A program made the translations under genes and the position numbers. This document shows, piece by piece, positions 52,168-61,411 of a DNA stretch of 64,000 nucleotides. Below the pieces are notes generated by a model. The model saw nothing but the letters and a program-made list of their open reading frames with translations. It made no database searches and was not told where the DNA came from. Each line of letters opens with the position of its first letter. Position 1 is the first letter of the stretch. This DNA comes from Paenibacillus lutrae (lineage in GTDB: Bacteria; Bacillota; Bacilli; Paenibacillales; NBRC-103111), in contig NZ_RHLK01000002.1 in the NCBI RefSeq assembly GCF_009757775.1, positions 688,113 through 752,112 of the forward strand, read 5' to 3'.

Positions 52168-52200
52168 AGGGAGCCTCCCAAACCGGGGGCTCCTTTCTTT
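52168..52200 (+). terminator. terminator after the small SASP-like gene
   Basis: GGAGCC and GGCTCC form the base of a short GC stem, extended inward by CCC/GGG, with TTTCTTTT after it. Confidence 0.65.
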
Positions 52201-52331
52201 TGCCTAAAGATTCATCTGCTTTTCTCCGTCTTGAGACCGAGGAAACAATCAACCCTTCGTCTCTTTTCAGTCATGACGGCACGAAGTAAACTAAAGATAG
52301 AATGAAAGGACACGAAGGCGGGGAATGAACG

Positions 52332-53357
52332 ATGAATAGTTCTAGGGTAGGACGGCTGACGGGTGGTCTGGTACTTATTGCAGTCGGTATTCTGTTTTTT
52401 CTGAACATGATGGGGTGGATCACAATCAGTATTCGCCAGTTATTTGCGACTTTTTGGCCGGTTCTGCTTATCTTTTCAGGTCTTATGAGTCTGATCTTCA
52501 GACATTCGAAGCAGCGGGGGGAAGAATTCGGAGGAATTATTCTGCTGTGCGTGGGCACGATCTTCCTGCTGCGCAACCTAGATATGACTCCGTTCTCTAC
52601 CGGTCAAATGTTTCAATTTATGATCCCGGTTGTGCTGGTGTATGCCGGCATCCAAATGATTTTTAGCCGCAAAAGTAAAGATGCCGGATCGGACTTTGGC
52701 TCCCGTTACAACTCCCGGTATGGATCTGATTATGATTCAGACTACGGTTCTAAATACGAGTCTGATTACAGTGCTGGTGCTCCAAACTCTGACGATAATT
52801 GGCAAGAAGAAGGCAAGAGTTGGAGCGAGAAGAAAAGAGCTTTCGAACGCAAAATGAAAGAATGGGAGCAGCATTCTTCCGCATCGCCGCACTCCGAATC
52901 CAGTGCTCACGATCCTTATCATCAAGCTGCCGGAAGACCGGGAGACATGGAGTATCACTATGTGAACAATTACACGAAAACGCAGCACAAATCAGGCTTT
53001 ATCGGGGATTTCTACATCGGGAAAGATTACTGGGAGCTGACTCCGATGAATATTTCCTCCTTTATCGGCGATACCTTCATAGATTTGACCAAAGCCAGTA
53101 TTCCGGCGGGTGAAACTAAAATTACCGTGTCGGCTTTTATCGGAGATGTTAAAATTATTGTTCCGGCTGATCTGGACATTGAAATTAAAGTGACGGCGTC
53201 TTCCTTTATCGGCGACATGAAAGTGCTGGATCGCCATGAGGACGGAATGATGCGTTCGATGTCCATGCAGACTCCGTATTATCAGGAAGGCATCAAGAAA
53301 ATTAAACTAAATGTATCCATGTTCATCGGAGATGTTGTGGTGAAGAAGATCGGGTAA
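52332..53357 (+). CDS. liaF: LiaF-like membrane regulator with toast-rack domain
   Basis: A 341-residue protein: four N-terminal hydrophobic helices (residues ~8-108), a linker with Ser/Tyr/Asp repeats (RYNSRYGSDYDSDYGSKYES, ~118-140) and a charged segment, then a C-terminal beta-stranded toast-rack domain. The domain contains five FIGD motifs (GFIGD, SFIGD, AFIGD, SFIGD, MFIGD at roughly residues 219, 241, 262, 284 and 332), one per strand. LiaF proteins restrain the LiaS kinase in cell-wall stress signalling. It heads the liaF-liaS-liaR operon, 16 bases before liaS. Confidence 0.9.
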   Translation: MNSSRVGRLTGGLVLIAVGILFFLNMMGWITISIRQLFATFWPVLLIFSGLMSLIFRHSKQRGEEFGGIILLCVGTIFLLRNLDMTPFSTGQMFQFMIPVVLVYAGIQMIFSRKSKDAGSDFGSRYNSRYGSDYDSDYGSKYESDYSAGAPNSDDNWQEEGKSWSEKKRAFERKMKEWEQHSSASPHSESSAHDPYHQAAGRPGDMEYHYVNNYTKTQHKSGFIGDFYIGKDYWELTPMNISSFIGDTFIDLTKASIPAGETKITVSAFIGDVKIIVPADLDIEIKVTASSFIGDMKVLDRHEDGMMRSMSMQTPYYQEGIKKIKLNVSMFIGDVVVKKIG

Positions 53358-53373
53358 GAGGAGACGGTGTTAA

Positions 53374-54411
53374 ATGAGAAGATTATGGAGCATGAAGTGG
53401 CAGCTGATGCTGTATTTTCTCGCCTCTAGCCTGCTTACTCTGGGGGTTCTGGGATTCGCCCAGCTGTACATTCCATGGGAAACGGTGAATGATACCTGGA
53501 AGCTGATGTTCGGACTTCTTACAGTTCTGATCGGACAGGCGGTCGGCTTTATAGCCGCCCGCTCTTTTCAGCGCAAAGTGGATGTGCTGCACATGGCGAT
53601 GCTCCAGCTGGCTCAGGGGAATCTGAAGGACCGGCTTCCTGTCGATCCCATGGATTCTTTCCGGCCTGTCTACGAGGCTTTCAATAAGATGGCAGGTTCC
53701 CTGGAAGAACGGACTCATCTTCTGCAGGAAATGGGAGAAGAGCGCGCTTATATGGAGCGCAGCTCTGTGGAGACGGCGGTTGTGGAAGAGCGCAGACGTC
53801 TGGCAAGGGACCTGCATGACACGGTCAGTCAGGAGCTCTTCGCTATCCATATGTCGGCTTCTTCCCTGCCGAAGGTCATCGGACACAACCCGGATGTAGC
53901 CGGGCAGCTGATGGAGCAGCTGATCCAGATGTCGCATCATGCCCAGAAGCAGATGCGCGGTCTGATCTCCCAGCTGCGGCCGATTGAGCTCGACGGCAGC
54001 ACGCTGGAGGAAGCGCTGGAGAAATGGTTCCCCGAGTACTGCAGGGCCCACGAGCTGCGAGGCAGTCTGGATGTGGAGACGCAGCAGCCGATCTCGGAGA
54101 CGATTGAGCATCAGCTGTTCCTGATCATCCAGGAGGGGATGGCGAACATCGTCAAGCATGCTTCCGCGAGCCGGATTGAGCTGAAGCTGCATGACTCCGG
54201 CCGTCAGTATGTACTTCAGCTCATTGATGACGGCAAAGGTTTCGAACGGAGCGCGATCTCCTCAGCGTCCCACGGCCTGTCTACGATGAGGGAGAGAGCG
54301 CAGAAGCTGGGGGGCGAAGCGGAAGTCATTAGTGGAGCGGGCACGGGGACGACCGTGCGGGTGAGAATACCCAAATTTACCAAAGTGGCGAAAGGGGACG
54401 CAGCTGAGTGA
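53374..54411 (+). CDS. liaS: LiaS-like sensor histidine kinase
   Basis: A 345-residue kinase of the short-sensor type: two N-terminal membrane helices (about 9-30 and 43-64) with a very short loop, a HAMP domain, and a HisKA_3 phosphoacceptor LARDLHDTVSQELFAIHM, followed by an ATP-binding domain with ANIVKHASA (N box) and DDGKGF and GLSTMRERAQKLGG. The lack of an outer sensor fits regulation through LiaF in the membrane. It overlaps liaR by four bases. AGAGGAGA precedes the ATG. Confidence 0.93.
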   Translation: MRRLWSMKWQLMLYFLASSLLTLGVLGFAQLYIPWETVNDTWKLMFGLLTVLIGQAVGFIAARSFQRKVDVLHMAMLQLAQGNLKDRLPVDPMDSFRPVYEAFNKMAGSLEERTHLLQEMGEERAYMERSSVETAVVEERRRLARDLHDTVSQELFAIHMSASSLPKVIGHNPDVAGQLMEQLIQMSHHAQKQMRGLISQLRPIELDGSTLEEALEKWFPEYCRAHELRGSLDVETQQPISETIEHQLFLIIQEGMANIVKHASASRIELKLHDSGRQYVLQLIDDGKGFERSAISSASHGLSTMRERAQKLGGEAEVISGAGTGTTVRVRIPKFTKVAKGDAAE

Positions 54412-55070
54412 AACAGCAGGTAAAAGTAATGCTCGTGGACGATCACGATATGGTGCGGGTCGGATTGCGCACCTATATTATGCTGGAGGAAGAGCTGACC
54501 GTTGTGGCCGAAGCGGCAAACGGGCACGAAGCTTTACGGACGCTGGAAGGACTGGACGCAGAGAAGGTGCCGGATGTTATCCTGATGGACCTGACTATGC
54601 CCGTTATGGACGGAATCGAAGCGACCCGTCAAATTACACAGCAGCATGCCTCCATTAAAATTATCATGCTCACCAGTTTCCTGGAGGAAGATAAAGTCGT
54701 CCAGGCGATAGAGGCTGGCGCCGTCTCGTACGTGCTTAAGACGATTTCTTCCGACCAGCTTGCCCTGGCGATCAAAGGAGCGGCAGACGGAATGCCGGTC
54801 ATGAATCCGGAAGTATCGCTAGCCTTGACCAGGGGACTCAGGCAGCGGTCGGCGCAGCCCGGCGATGAGCATCTGACTTCCCGCGAGCGGGAGGTTCTTG
54901 CTCTGATTTCGGACGGGAAGTCCAACAAGGACATCTCCGAGGAGCTTCACATCAGCATCAAGACGGTCAAGACGCATGTCAGCAATCTCTTGATGAAATG
55001 TGAGCTGGAAGACAGGACTCAGCTCGCTATCTATGCGCACCGCAAAGGGTGGGCGGGTACCAAGGCATAA
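54408..55070 (+). CDS. liaR: LiaR-like response regulator (NarL/FixJ family)
   Basis: A 220-residue regulator: receiver domain with VDDHDMVR, phospho-Asp in DVILMDLTMPVMDG, TSF and KTI positions, and a LuxR-type helix-turn-helix at 153-215 (LTSREREVLALISDGKSNKDISEELHISIKTVKTHVSNLL). The GTG start overlaps the liaS stop as GTGA, so it is translationally coupled. It should bind cell-envelope stress promoters; none could be identified with confidence in the window. Confidence 0.94.
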   Translation: MKQQVKVMLVDDHDMVRVGLRTYIMLEEELTVVAEAANGHEALRTLEGLDAEKVPDVILMDLTMPVMDGIEATRQITQQHASIKIIMLTSFLEEDKVVQAIEAGAVSYVLKTISSDQLALAIKGAADGMPVMNPEVSLALTRGLRQRSAQPGDEHLTSREREVLALISDGKSNKDISEELHISIKTVKTHVSNLLMKCELEDRTQLAIYAHRKGWAGTKA

Positions 55071-55091
55071 TAGATTTCATCAGAAGGAGAG

Positions 55092-55122
55092 CGGCCGCTG
55101 AGGCCGTTTTTTTCTCATTTGG
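55092..55122 (+). terminator. short terminator after liaFSR
   Basis: GCGGCC and GGCCGT with a 5-base loop, followed by seven T residues. Confidence 0.65.
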
Positions 55123-55227
55123 AACGCTGTAACGTTTATAAGAGCGGCTGCTAATAAAAACAGGAAAATGGAGGCAACCTAACCGTAATTGATCTACATT
55201 TACAAGAAGACTGGGAGGCTGCCTCGG

Positions 55228-55641
55228 ATGAAAGCATTACATTCTTCGCTCGATCAGACCGAAGAGGCATTTGACAATGTGCGGGATTATTTACACCAGT
55301 TCGAATTTACACTCGGAGGCAACTGGGATTATGACCATGGTTCATTTGACCGGTACCTGGATGAAGCGCACAAGGTATGGCTGCGGATTCCTTTTGAAGT
55401 GACGCTGGGCCAGCTTGGCGGAGATACAGACGAAACAGATGCGATGGTGAGGATCGGGACTCCTTATGTTCTGAAGCATGTCTATAATGAAGGGGTGGAT
55501 CACTCGGCTCACTTGATGACCGCATCCGCACTGATCAATCAGTTCCAGGCCCCGCTGGACGAAGATGCCGAGATCGAGAGCGAATGGATAGGCAAAGCAG
55601 AGAAGCTCCTGCGTGAAGTGGAGCGGAAATGGTTAAATTAA
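55228..55641 (+). CDS. YugN-like protein
   Basis: A 137-residue soluble protein matching the YugN family: LGGNWDYDHGSFDRYLD, YLRIPF-like VWLRIPFEVTLGQLG, and IGTPYVLKHVYNEGVD. The frame is open from 55189, but GGGAGG before the ATG at 55228 and the family N-terminus fix it. The start lies 157 bases after liaR, beyond a terminator. No catalytic motif or membrane segment is visible and the biochemical role of the family is unknown. Confidence 0.85.
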   Translation: MKALHSSLDQTEEAFDNVRDYLHQFEFTLGGNWDYDHGSFDRYLDEAHKVWLRIPFEVTLGQLGGDTDETDAMVRIGTPYVLKHVYNEGVDHSAHLMTASALINQFQAPLDEDAEIESEWIGKAEKLLREVERKWLN

Positions 55642-55688
55642 GAGAAGAAGCCCGTCTGTGATTCAAGCAAAACTTGCGGTATTTCATC

Positions 55689-55717
55689 AAAAGCCGGTGC
55701 TAAAGCCGGCTTTTTTA
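55689..55717 (+). terminator. intrinsic terminator after the yugN-like gene
   Basis: AAAGCCGG and CCGGCTTT (with a short loop) followed by TTTT. Confidence 0.75.
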
Positions 55718-55734
55718 GCTTCCTTTTATAGAAT

Positions 55735-55752
55735 TTTAAGGTTTGTTTAAGG
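55735..55752 (+). promoter_or_regulatory. 11-bp-phased direct repeat upstream of htrA
   Basis: TTTAAGG occurs at 55735-55741 and again at 55746-55752, 11 bp apart, which is the usual half-site spacing for OmpR-family regulators. It lies 126 bases before the htrA ATG; the OmpR-type regulator encoded at 57675-58364 is the obvious candidate to bind it. Confidence 0.45.
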
Positions 55753-55877
55753 ATGGAAGTCCATTATATACATACAGAGACGGTTAAACATCACCTACAA
55801 ATATACATCATCGCAACCGTCCTTCATTTATCCTTTACCAGACCTTATATGACTATTAATTAATGGAGGAATGAGCC

Positions 55878-57470
55878 ATGGATGATAAGAAAAAAGAGTT
55901 TGACCCGCAGTCTCCGCAGTCCGGTTACCGTGAGGACAACTATGATTCGGAACTAAAGCGCGAGGAGGCGGCTGCACAAGATAATCAGGATGCGGAGAAC
56001 CAGGAAAAGCCTTCTTATTACTACTCTTATGGACCTTATAAAACAGGGATGAAGGGCGAAGAACAGACGGCCGAATCCGAAGTAGCGACCACGTATTCCC
56101 ATGCGGATGAATCGGCTGCTCCGGTAGAGGTGACACCGCCTAGACCGGTCCGCTCCTTCTCCTTTAACAACCGCAGCGATAACAAATCATCATCCGGCGG
56201 AGGATGGGACGGCTCGGGCAAGAAACGCGGTTCTTCCATACGCAGCGGGTTCGTTGCATTCCTCGCCGGTGCTGTGGTCGTGGCGTCACTGATGTTTGCG
56301 GCCGATACAACCAACTTGTTCACGAACAAGCAGGCACTGTCCTTACCGGGTGCCCAGCCGAACAGCTCGAATACGGCAGCAGCGGGAACCGCGAACAAAG
56401 CTGCTTTGGATACGGCCCGCCCGGCTAATATCGCACAGATTTTCCAGCAGGCGAGTCCGGCTACCGTCAAAATCGAATCGTTCGTGAAGAAGAAAACAAG
56501 TCAGGGAAATTCCAGACAAAATGATCCGTTCTACCGTTTCTTCTTCGGTGACCAGGATTCCGCTACACCTGAATCGGGTACGGGTTCCGGAACCATGCAG
56601 AAGACCGGAAGCGGAACGGGCTTTATTTTCGAGAAAGACGGCTATATTCTGACGAATGAGCACGTAGTGGAAGGCGCCGATGAAATTCAGGTAACTGTCC
56701 AGGGATACGAGAAGCCGTTTACGGCCAAACTGCTGGGCAACAGCTACGATCTTGATCTGGCCGCACTGAAAATCGAAGGGGAGAAAGATTTCCCGACCCT
56801 GCCTATCGGAAGCGCGGATAGCTTGAACGTCGGCGACTGGGTTGTCGCAATCGGGAACCCGTATGGATTTGACCACACCGTAACAGTCGGGGTGCTCAGT
56901 GCCAAGGAGCGTCCGATCTCCATTCAGGATGAGCAGGGAACACGCAACTACAAGCACTTGCTGCAGACAGATGCTTCGATTAACCCGGGGAACTCCGGCG
57001 GCCCTCTGCTGAACATGAACGGTGAAGTGATCGGCATCAACACGGCCGTTAGTTCGCAGGCTCAAGGTATCGGTTTTGCGATTCCGGAGAGCACCTTCTC
57101 CCAAGTGCTGGACAATCTGAAGAACAACGTGAAGATTCCCAAAGAGCCAGCACCGTTTATCGGTGTCAGTCTTCAGGATGTCGATAAAGAGTTAGCTGCC
57201 GAACTGAAGCTTGGGAACACCGAAGGGGCTATGATTGCCGAAGTTACACGTAAAAGCCCTGCTTTCCAAGCCGGTATGCGTCCTTATGACGTCATCGTGG
57301 ACATTAATGACCAGAAGGTTCAGAATGCCGCGGCCGTCACGGAGAGAATCAAGACACTCAAAGTAGGCGACAAAGCCAAGATCGGGGTCATGAGAGACGG
57401 GAAGCGCGTCGAGCTGGATCTGACTATCGGGGACCGTAATGAACTGGAAACCGAGCAGCAGAAGAAGTAA
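55878..57470 (+). CDS. HtrA-like membrane-anchored serine protease with PDZ domain
   Basis: A 530-residue protease: acidic cytosolic N-terminus with many Glu/Asp, one membrane helix near residues 117-136 (SGFVAFLAGAVVVASLMFA), then a trypsin-like domain with catalytic His262 (TNEHVV), Asp293 (DLDLAALKI) and Ser373 (NPGNSGGPL), and a C-terminal PDZ domain from about 420 (FIGVSLQDVDKELA ... KSPAFQAGMRPYDVIVDI). The layout matches Bacillales HtrA/HtrB quality-control proteases facing outward. It is followed by a two-component pair, and a phased direct repeat lies upstream, so induction by secretion or envelope stress is likely. Confidence 0.93.
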   Translation: MDDKKKEFDPQSPQSGYREDNYDSELKREEAAAQDNQDAENQEKPSYYYSYGPYKTGMKGEEQTAESEVATTYSHADESAAPVEVTPPRPVRSFSFNNRSDNKSSSGGGWDGSGKKRGSSIRSGFVAFLAGAVVVASLMFAADTTNLFTNKQALSLPGAQPNSSNTAAAGTANKAALDTARPANIAQIFQQASPATVKIESFVKKKTSQGNSRQNDPFYRFFFGDQDSATPESGTGSGTMQKTGSGTGFIFEKDGYILTNEHVVEGADEIQVTVQGYEKPFTAKLLGNSYDLDLAALKIEGEKDFPTLPIGSADSLNVGDWVVAIGNPYGFDHTVTVGVLSAKERPISIQDEQGTRNYKHLLQTDASINPGNSGGPLLNMNGEVIGINTAVSSQAQGIGFAIPESTFSQVLDNLKNNVKIPKEPAPFIGVSLQDVDKELAAELKLGNTEGAMIAEVTRKSPAFQAGMRPYDVIVDINDQKVQNAAAVTERIKTLKVGDKAKIGVMRDGKRVELDLTIGDRNELETEQQKK

Positions 57471-57500
57471 CCCTATAGACCGATCCGTGAAGGAGCAGAG

Positions 57501-57540
57501 AAAAGGCAGAATTCATGCTGAATCTCTGCTTCTTTTTCTG
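57501..57540 (+). terminator. intrinsic terminator after htrA
   Basis: AAAAGGCAGAATTCA pairs with TGAATCTCTGCTTCTTTTT (one internal mismatch), leaving a 3-base loop and a T-rich end. Confidence 0.75.
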
Positions 57541-57674
57541 GTAAAAAGATAAGGAACGGCTGGGAATATGCAGGAAAAATTTTATCCGCAAGATGGATTT
57601 GATACAATAGAGGGATAGAAGCCTCGGCTTGCAGGCGCTGGAAAGTTAATGGAGAAGGGTGCAGATGAAGAGCA

Positions 57675-58364
57675 ATGAGAGAAACAATCCTGGTGATTGA
57701 CGATGATGAGAAAATTACATCCATGCTTCGGCGCAGCCTTGCTTTTGAAGGCTATACCATCGTGACGGCGAATAACGGCAATGAAGGGCTTAAAAGAATG
57801 CTCGAACAGGAGCCCGGGCTCGTGGTGCTGGACATTATGATGCCGGTAATGGATGGATGGGAAGTGTGCCGGCGGATCCGCGAAAGCGGAAGCCTCGTGC
57901 CGATCTTGATGCTGACAGCCAAAGATGAAGTGACCGACCGTGTAAAAGGGCTGGATCTGGGAGCGGATGATTACCTCATCAAACCTTTTGCGCTCGAAGA
58001 ACTGTTAGCCCGTGTCCGCGTGCTCCTAAGGCGGCGTGTAGAGCGGGCCGAGCAGCCGACGAACCGCCTTCATTACGATAACGTGACGCTGGATCTCGAC
58101 ACCCGTGAAGTTTTCCGGGAAGAGCAGCTCATTGAATTGACGACGAAGGAATTCGATTTGCTTCATTTGTTTATGCAGAACCCGAAGAGAGTGCTTTCAC
58201 GCGACATTATTATGGAAAAAATCTGGGGTTACGATTACAGCGGGGAATCCAATGTACTAGAGGTCTATATCGCCCTGCTGCGGCAAAAGACAGAAGAGTA
58301 CGGACACAAGCGTATCATACAGACGGTGCGTGGAGCGGGGTATGTCCTGAGAGGAGAGAGTTAG
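57675..58364 (+). CDS. OmpR-family response regulator (MprA-like)
   Basis: A 229-residue regulator: receiver with VIDDDEKI, phospho-Asp in LVVLDIMMPVMDGWEV, LTAKDE and IKPFALEELLAR, then a winged-helix domain ending in NPKRVLSRDIIMEKIWGYDYSGESNVLEVYIALLRQKTE and VRGAGYVLR. It is the first gene of a pair, with the kinase ATG directly after its stop. A TACAAT at 57603-57608 may be its -10. Adjacency to htrA suggests it controls the protease. Confidence 0.93.
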   Translation: MRETILVIDDDEKITSMLRRSLAFEGYTIVTANNGNEGLKRMLEQEPGLVVLDIMMPVMDGWEVCRRIRESGSLVPILMLTAKDEVTDRVKGLDLGADDYLIKPFALEELLARVRVLLRRRVERAEQPTNRLHYDNVTLDLDTREVFREEQLIELTTKEFDLLHLFMQNPKRVLSRDIIMEKIWGYDYSGESNVLEVYIALLRQKTEEYGHKRIIQTVRGAGYVLRGES

Positions 58365-59879
58365 ATGTCTATCCGCCTCCGGTTGACACTGTGGTACTCC
58401 GGTATTTTGGCGGTTACCCTGCTGTTGTTCGGCTTTGGCCTTTATCTTTTTCTCTCGTTCTATATATACAGTGATTTGGAGAAACAGCTTAATGACACAT
58501 GGAAGCAGACCTACGAACGTAAAAAGACGGTAGGCATCCCGACGTTTCGCGGGGGTTACCAGCTCAAACTGGAACTGGATAATCTGGATACGTTCTCGGA
58601 AAATTATTTTTTCCAGTTATCCAGTTTGAATGAGGAAGAGGCACCGCTCATCCACGACCGCTCTTCTCTTCTGAAGGGTTACGGACTGTCGCTGCCGATC
58701 TCGGAATCCGCCAGGCAGAAGATCGTACAGACGGACCAGTTTATTGTCGAGCGTTTGAATTTAACGGTAAGCAACCGGTCAGTGCCGATCATACTGGTCA
58801 GCAAAGGGTTTAATATATCGGAGAACGGCCAGCTGATATCGCGGGGCGTGCTTCAAGTAGGGGCTCCCATTTATTATTATCAGAATTTCTTTAACCTTCT
58901 CCAGTATTCACTTGCCATCCTTGCGCTTGTTACCGTTCTCATCGCGGCAACGCTGGGCTGGTTCCTGGCACGCAAAGCGCTCCGGCCGATTGAGCAGGTG
59001 ATCGTCGCCACGCAGAAGATCGAGAAGGGAGCGGATCTCGATAAGCGGATCATCTATGACGGGCCGGAGGATGAAATCGGCCGGCTGACGGTGACGATCA
59101 ACAATATGCTCGGCCGCCTGCAGCTCGTCTACAGTGAGCTTGAGGAGGCTTACCGGGCGCAGCGCAGATTCGTCTCCGACGCCTCCCACGAGCTCCGGAC
59201 GCCGCTTACGACGATCCGCGGCAACGTGGAGCTGCTGGAGAAGATGTGGAGCAAGTCGCTCACATCCGGACAGGGTGCTCCAGCCAATCCGGAGCATGTC
59301 GAGATGTCGATCGAGGCTATGCAGGATATTGCCGGTGAGGCACACCGGATGAGCCGGCTCGTCAACGATATGCTGTCGCTTGCCAGGGCGGACGCGGGCT
59401 TCGAGATGGAGCTGCGGCCTATCGAGCTGAAGCCGCTTGTCGAAGAAGTCGCCCGCAGGGCTCTGTTCCTGCCCCGCCAGGCGGAATGGATCGTTGGCGA
59501 TCTGGATGTTCTGGATGGTCTGACGGTGCGCGGCAACAAGGATTATATGCAGCAGCTGCTTTTTATTTTCATCGAGAATGCGTTCAAGTTTACGTCCGAA
59601 GGAAGTGTCCGTCTGGATGCGCTCCGCTCCAGGGAGCAGATCGGTCTGCGGATTGCCGATACGGGTATGGGCATGGACAAGGAGGAAGTGCCGCACATCT
59701 TCGACCGCTTCTACAGGGCGGATGTTTCCAGGGGCAAAACGGCGGGAACCGGCCTGGGGCTGTCGATCGCCAAATGGATTATTGACGAGCACGGCGGGTC
59801 CATCGAAGTCATTACCCGGGAGGGTGAAGGCACTACCTTCGTCATCTGGCTGCCTGTCGTCTTTCTTCCCAGCGCGTGA
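58365..59879 (+). CDS. sensor histidine kinase (MprB-like)
   Basis: A 504-residue kinase with two membrane helices (about residues 9-33 and 182-206) flanking an extracytoplasmic sensor of ~150 residues, HAMP linker after residue 206, phosphoacceptor helix FVSDASHELRTPLTTIRGNVELLEKM, N box ENAFKFTSEG and G1/G2 boxes IADTGMGMDKEEVP and GTGLGLSIAKWI. The ATG immediately follows the regulator stop codon. The sensor domain is not a recognised family, and the adjacent htrA hints that misfolded secreted proteins are the signal. Confidence 0.92.
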   Translation: MSIRLRLTLWYSGILAVTLLLFGFGLYLFLSFYIYSDLEKQLNDTWKQTYERKKTVGIPTFRGGYQLKLELDNLDTFSENYFFQLSSLNEEEAPLIHDRSSLLKGYGLSLPISESARQKIVQTDQFIVERLNLTVSNRSVPIILVSKGFNISENGQLISRGVLQVGAPIYYYQNFFNLLQYSLAILALVTVLIAATLGWFLARKALRPIEQVIVATQKIEKGADLDKRIIYDGPEDEIGRLTVTINNMLGRLQLVYSELEEAYRAQRRFVSDASHELRTPLTTIRGNVELLEKMWSKSLTSGQGAPANPEHVEMSIEAMQDIAGEAHRMSRLVNDMLSLARADAGFEMELRPIELKPLVEEVARRALFLPRQAEWIVGDLDVLDGLTVRGNKDYMQQLLFIFIENAFKFTSEGSVRLDALRSREQIGLRIADTGMGMDKEEVPHIFDRFYRADVSRGKTAGTGLGLSIAKWIIDEHGGSIEVITREGEGTTFVIWLPVVFLPSA

Positions 59880-59890
59880 TGGGCTATAAT
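59862..59890 (+). promoter_or_regulatory. possible promoter of ispH
   Basis: TATAAT at 59885-59890 with a weak TTTCTT 17 bp upstream, overlapping the end of the kinase gene. Confidence 0.45.
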
Positions 59891-59922
59891 AGAATCAACA
59901 CGACGAAAAGTAGGTGCTTGTT

Positions 59923-60885
59923 ATGAAAGTCGTTAAAATTTCCCCCAGGGGCTATTGTTACGGCGTAGTAGATGCGATGGCACTGGCCATGCAAACGGCC
60001 AAGAACCTCGATCTGCCCCGGCCGATTTATATACTCGGTATGATTGTGCACAACGCTCATGTAACTTCTTTCTTCGAGGAAGAAGGCGTAATTACGCTGG
60101 ACGGACCTAACCGTCTTGAAATTCTGGATCAGGTGACGACCGGGACAGTGATCTTCACGGCACACGGCGTGTCGCCTGAAGTCCGCCGCATCGCGCGCGA
60201 GAAAGGCTTGACGGTTGTAGATGCGACTTGCCCGGATGTGACCAAGACGCATGACCTGATCCGTGAGAAGACGGCCGAGGGCTATGAAATTATTTATATC
60301 GGTAAAAAACACCATCCGGAGCCGGAAGGCGCCATCGGGATCGCTCCCGACCGCGTTCATCTGATCGAGACGCTCGAAGACGCGGATGTACTGGAGCTTG
60401 CGCTGCAGAACTCCCGCGTGCTGATCACGAATCAGACAACGATGAGTCAATGGGACATTAAGCACATTATGAAGAAGCTGCTGGAGCGGTTTCCGAAAGC
60501 GGAGATTCATAATGAAATTTGTCTGGCGACCCAGGTTCGTCAAGAGGCTGTGGCTGAGCAGGCCAAAGAGGTCGATCTGGTCATCGTCGTCGGCGATCCG
60601 AAGAGCAACAACTCCAACCGTCTGGCGCAGGTTTCCGAGGATATTGCGGGGGTAAAAGCATACCGCATATCCGATGTATCCGAAATCCGCCGGGACTGGC
60701 TGATGACGGTTCGTAACGTAGGAGTGACGTCCGGCGCATCGACGCCGACTCCTATTACGAAGGAAGCGATCGCTTATCTGGAGCAGTTCGATCCTGCGGA
60801 TGAGTCGACATGGGAAATTAACCGGACCATCAACATGAAGAAACTCATCCCGATGCCCAAAGCACGGGCCGGCATTAAATCCTAG
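59923..60885 (+). CDS. ispH: 4-hydroxy-3-methylbut-2-enyl diphosphate reductase
   Basis: IspH is the last enzyme of the MEP isoprenoid pathway and makes IPP and DMAPP from HMBPP with a [4Fe-4S] cluster. The three cluster cysteines are in PRGYCYGV (Cys12), [10 protein letters not shown] and [16 protein letters not shown] and [12 protein letters not shown] blocks are also typical. The product is 320 residues. GTG at 59914 lies within the AGGTG ribosome site, so the ATG at 59923, preceded by AAAAGTAGGTG, is used. It stands alone between terminators. Confidence 0.95.
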   Translation: MKVVKISPRGYCYGVVDAMALAMQTAKNLDLPRPIYILGMIVHNAHVTSFFEEEGVITLDGPNRLEILDQVTTGTVIFTAHGVSPEVRRIAREKGLTVVDATCPDVTKTHDLIREKTAEGYEIIYIGKKHHPEPEGAIGIAPDRVHLIETLEDADVLELALQNSRVLITNQTTMSQWDIKHIMKKLLERFPKAEIHNEICLATQVRQEAVAEQAKEVDLVIVVGDPKSNNSNRLAQVSEDIAGVKAYRISDVSEIRRDWLMTVRNVGVTSGASTPTPITKEAIAYLEQFDPADESTWEINRTINMKKLIPMPKARAGIKS

Positions 60886-60984
60886 CCGATCCGGTTCGCT
60901 TAATTCGGCAGGCCGTTTCTAAACGTATTTAGATTGCCGCCATTAATTAAAGAAATAGATACGCTAAAGACTGTTCGATAGTTA

Positions 60985-61021
60985 AAAAGCCGGATTCCTG
61001 TTCTAAGGAATCCGGCTTTTG
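60985..61021 (+). terminator. intrinsic terminator after ispH
   Basis: A perfect 15-bp stem, AAAAGCCGGATTCCT with AGGAATCCGGCTTTT around a 6-base loop. Confidence 0.9.
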
Positions 61022-61075
61022 ATTGTTAAATAAGCTGAGATGCTGTTTAGATGTTGCTTCAGGCGTCCTGACTTG

Positions 61076-61405
61076 TTATTTCTTCGGGGATGGTTCATTT
61101 TTGTGTTCAATAACTTGCACTACTTTAGGTTCAATGGCTCTTAACTGTTGTTCATAGGAAATCGTGCTTTTGGGAACATCGCCATTATTTTCACCTTGAA
61201 TTTGTGCATCCACCTGGGTTTTTGAAATGACATCAATCACTTGTTGTTTAGAGATATTTTTAGATGCTGCTATCTCCACAACAGAGTTCCCTTGTGCTAA
61301 TTCTTCTTTTAATTCCTCCGGGCTAATTTTTAGTAAAGCAAACAGATCTGCATCATTTAAAAAGTCTCGGGCTTGACGAAACTGAAATAGAGTTGTATAT
61401 TTACT
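61076..61405 (-). pseudogene. remnant of a small, probably exported protein gene
   Basis: On the minus strand the frame is open from 61405 (after a TAA) to a stop at 61076 and encodes a plausible domain: LLKISPEELKEELAQGNSVVE, IAASKNISKQQVIDVISK, then a Lys/Glu/Pro-rich end. This is the pattern of small secreted proteins with an LxxSxEELxxxLxxGxSxxEIA repeat. There is no ATG, GTG or TTG before that conserved segment; the first possible start is GTG at 61279, which removes half of it. The absence of a signal peptide and ribosome site indicates a truncated gene. It is AT-rich, unlike its neighbours. Confidence 0.55.
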
Positions 61406-61411
61406 TTATCG

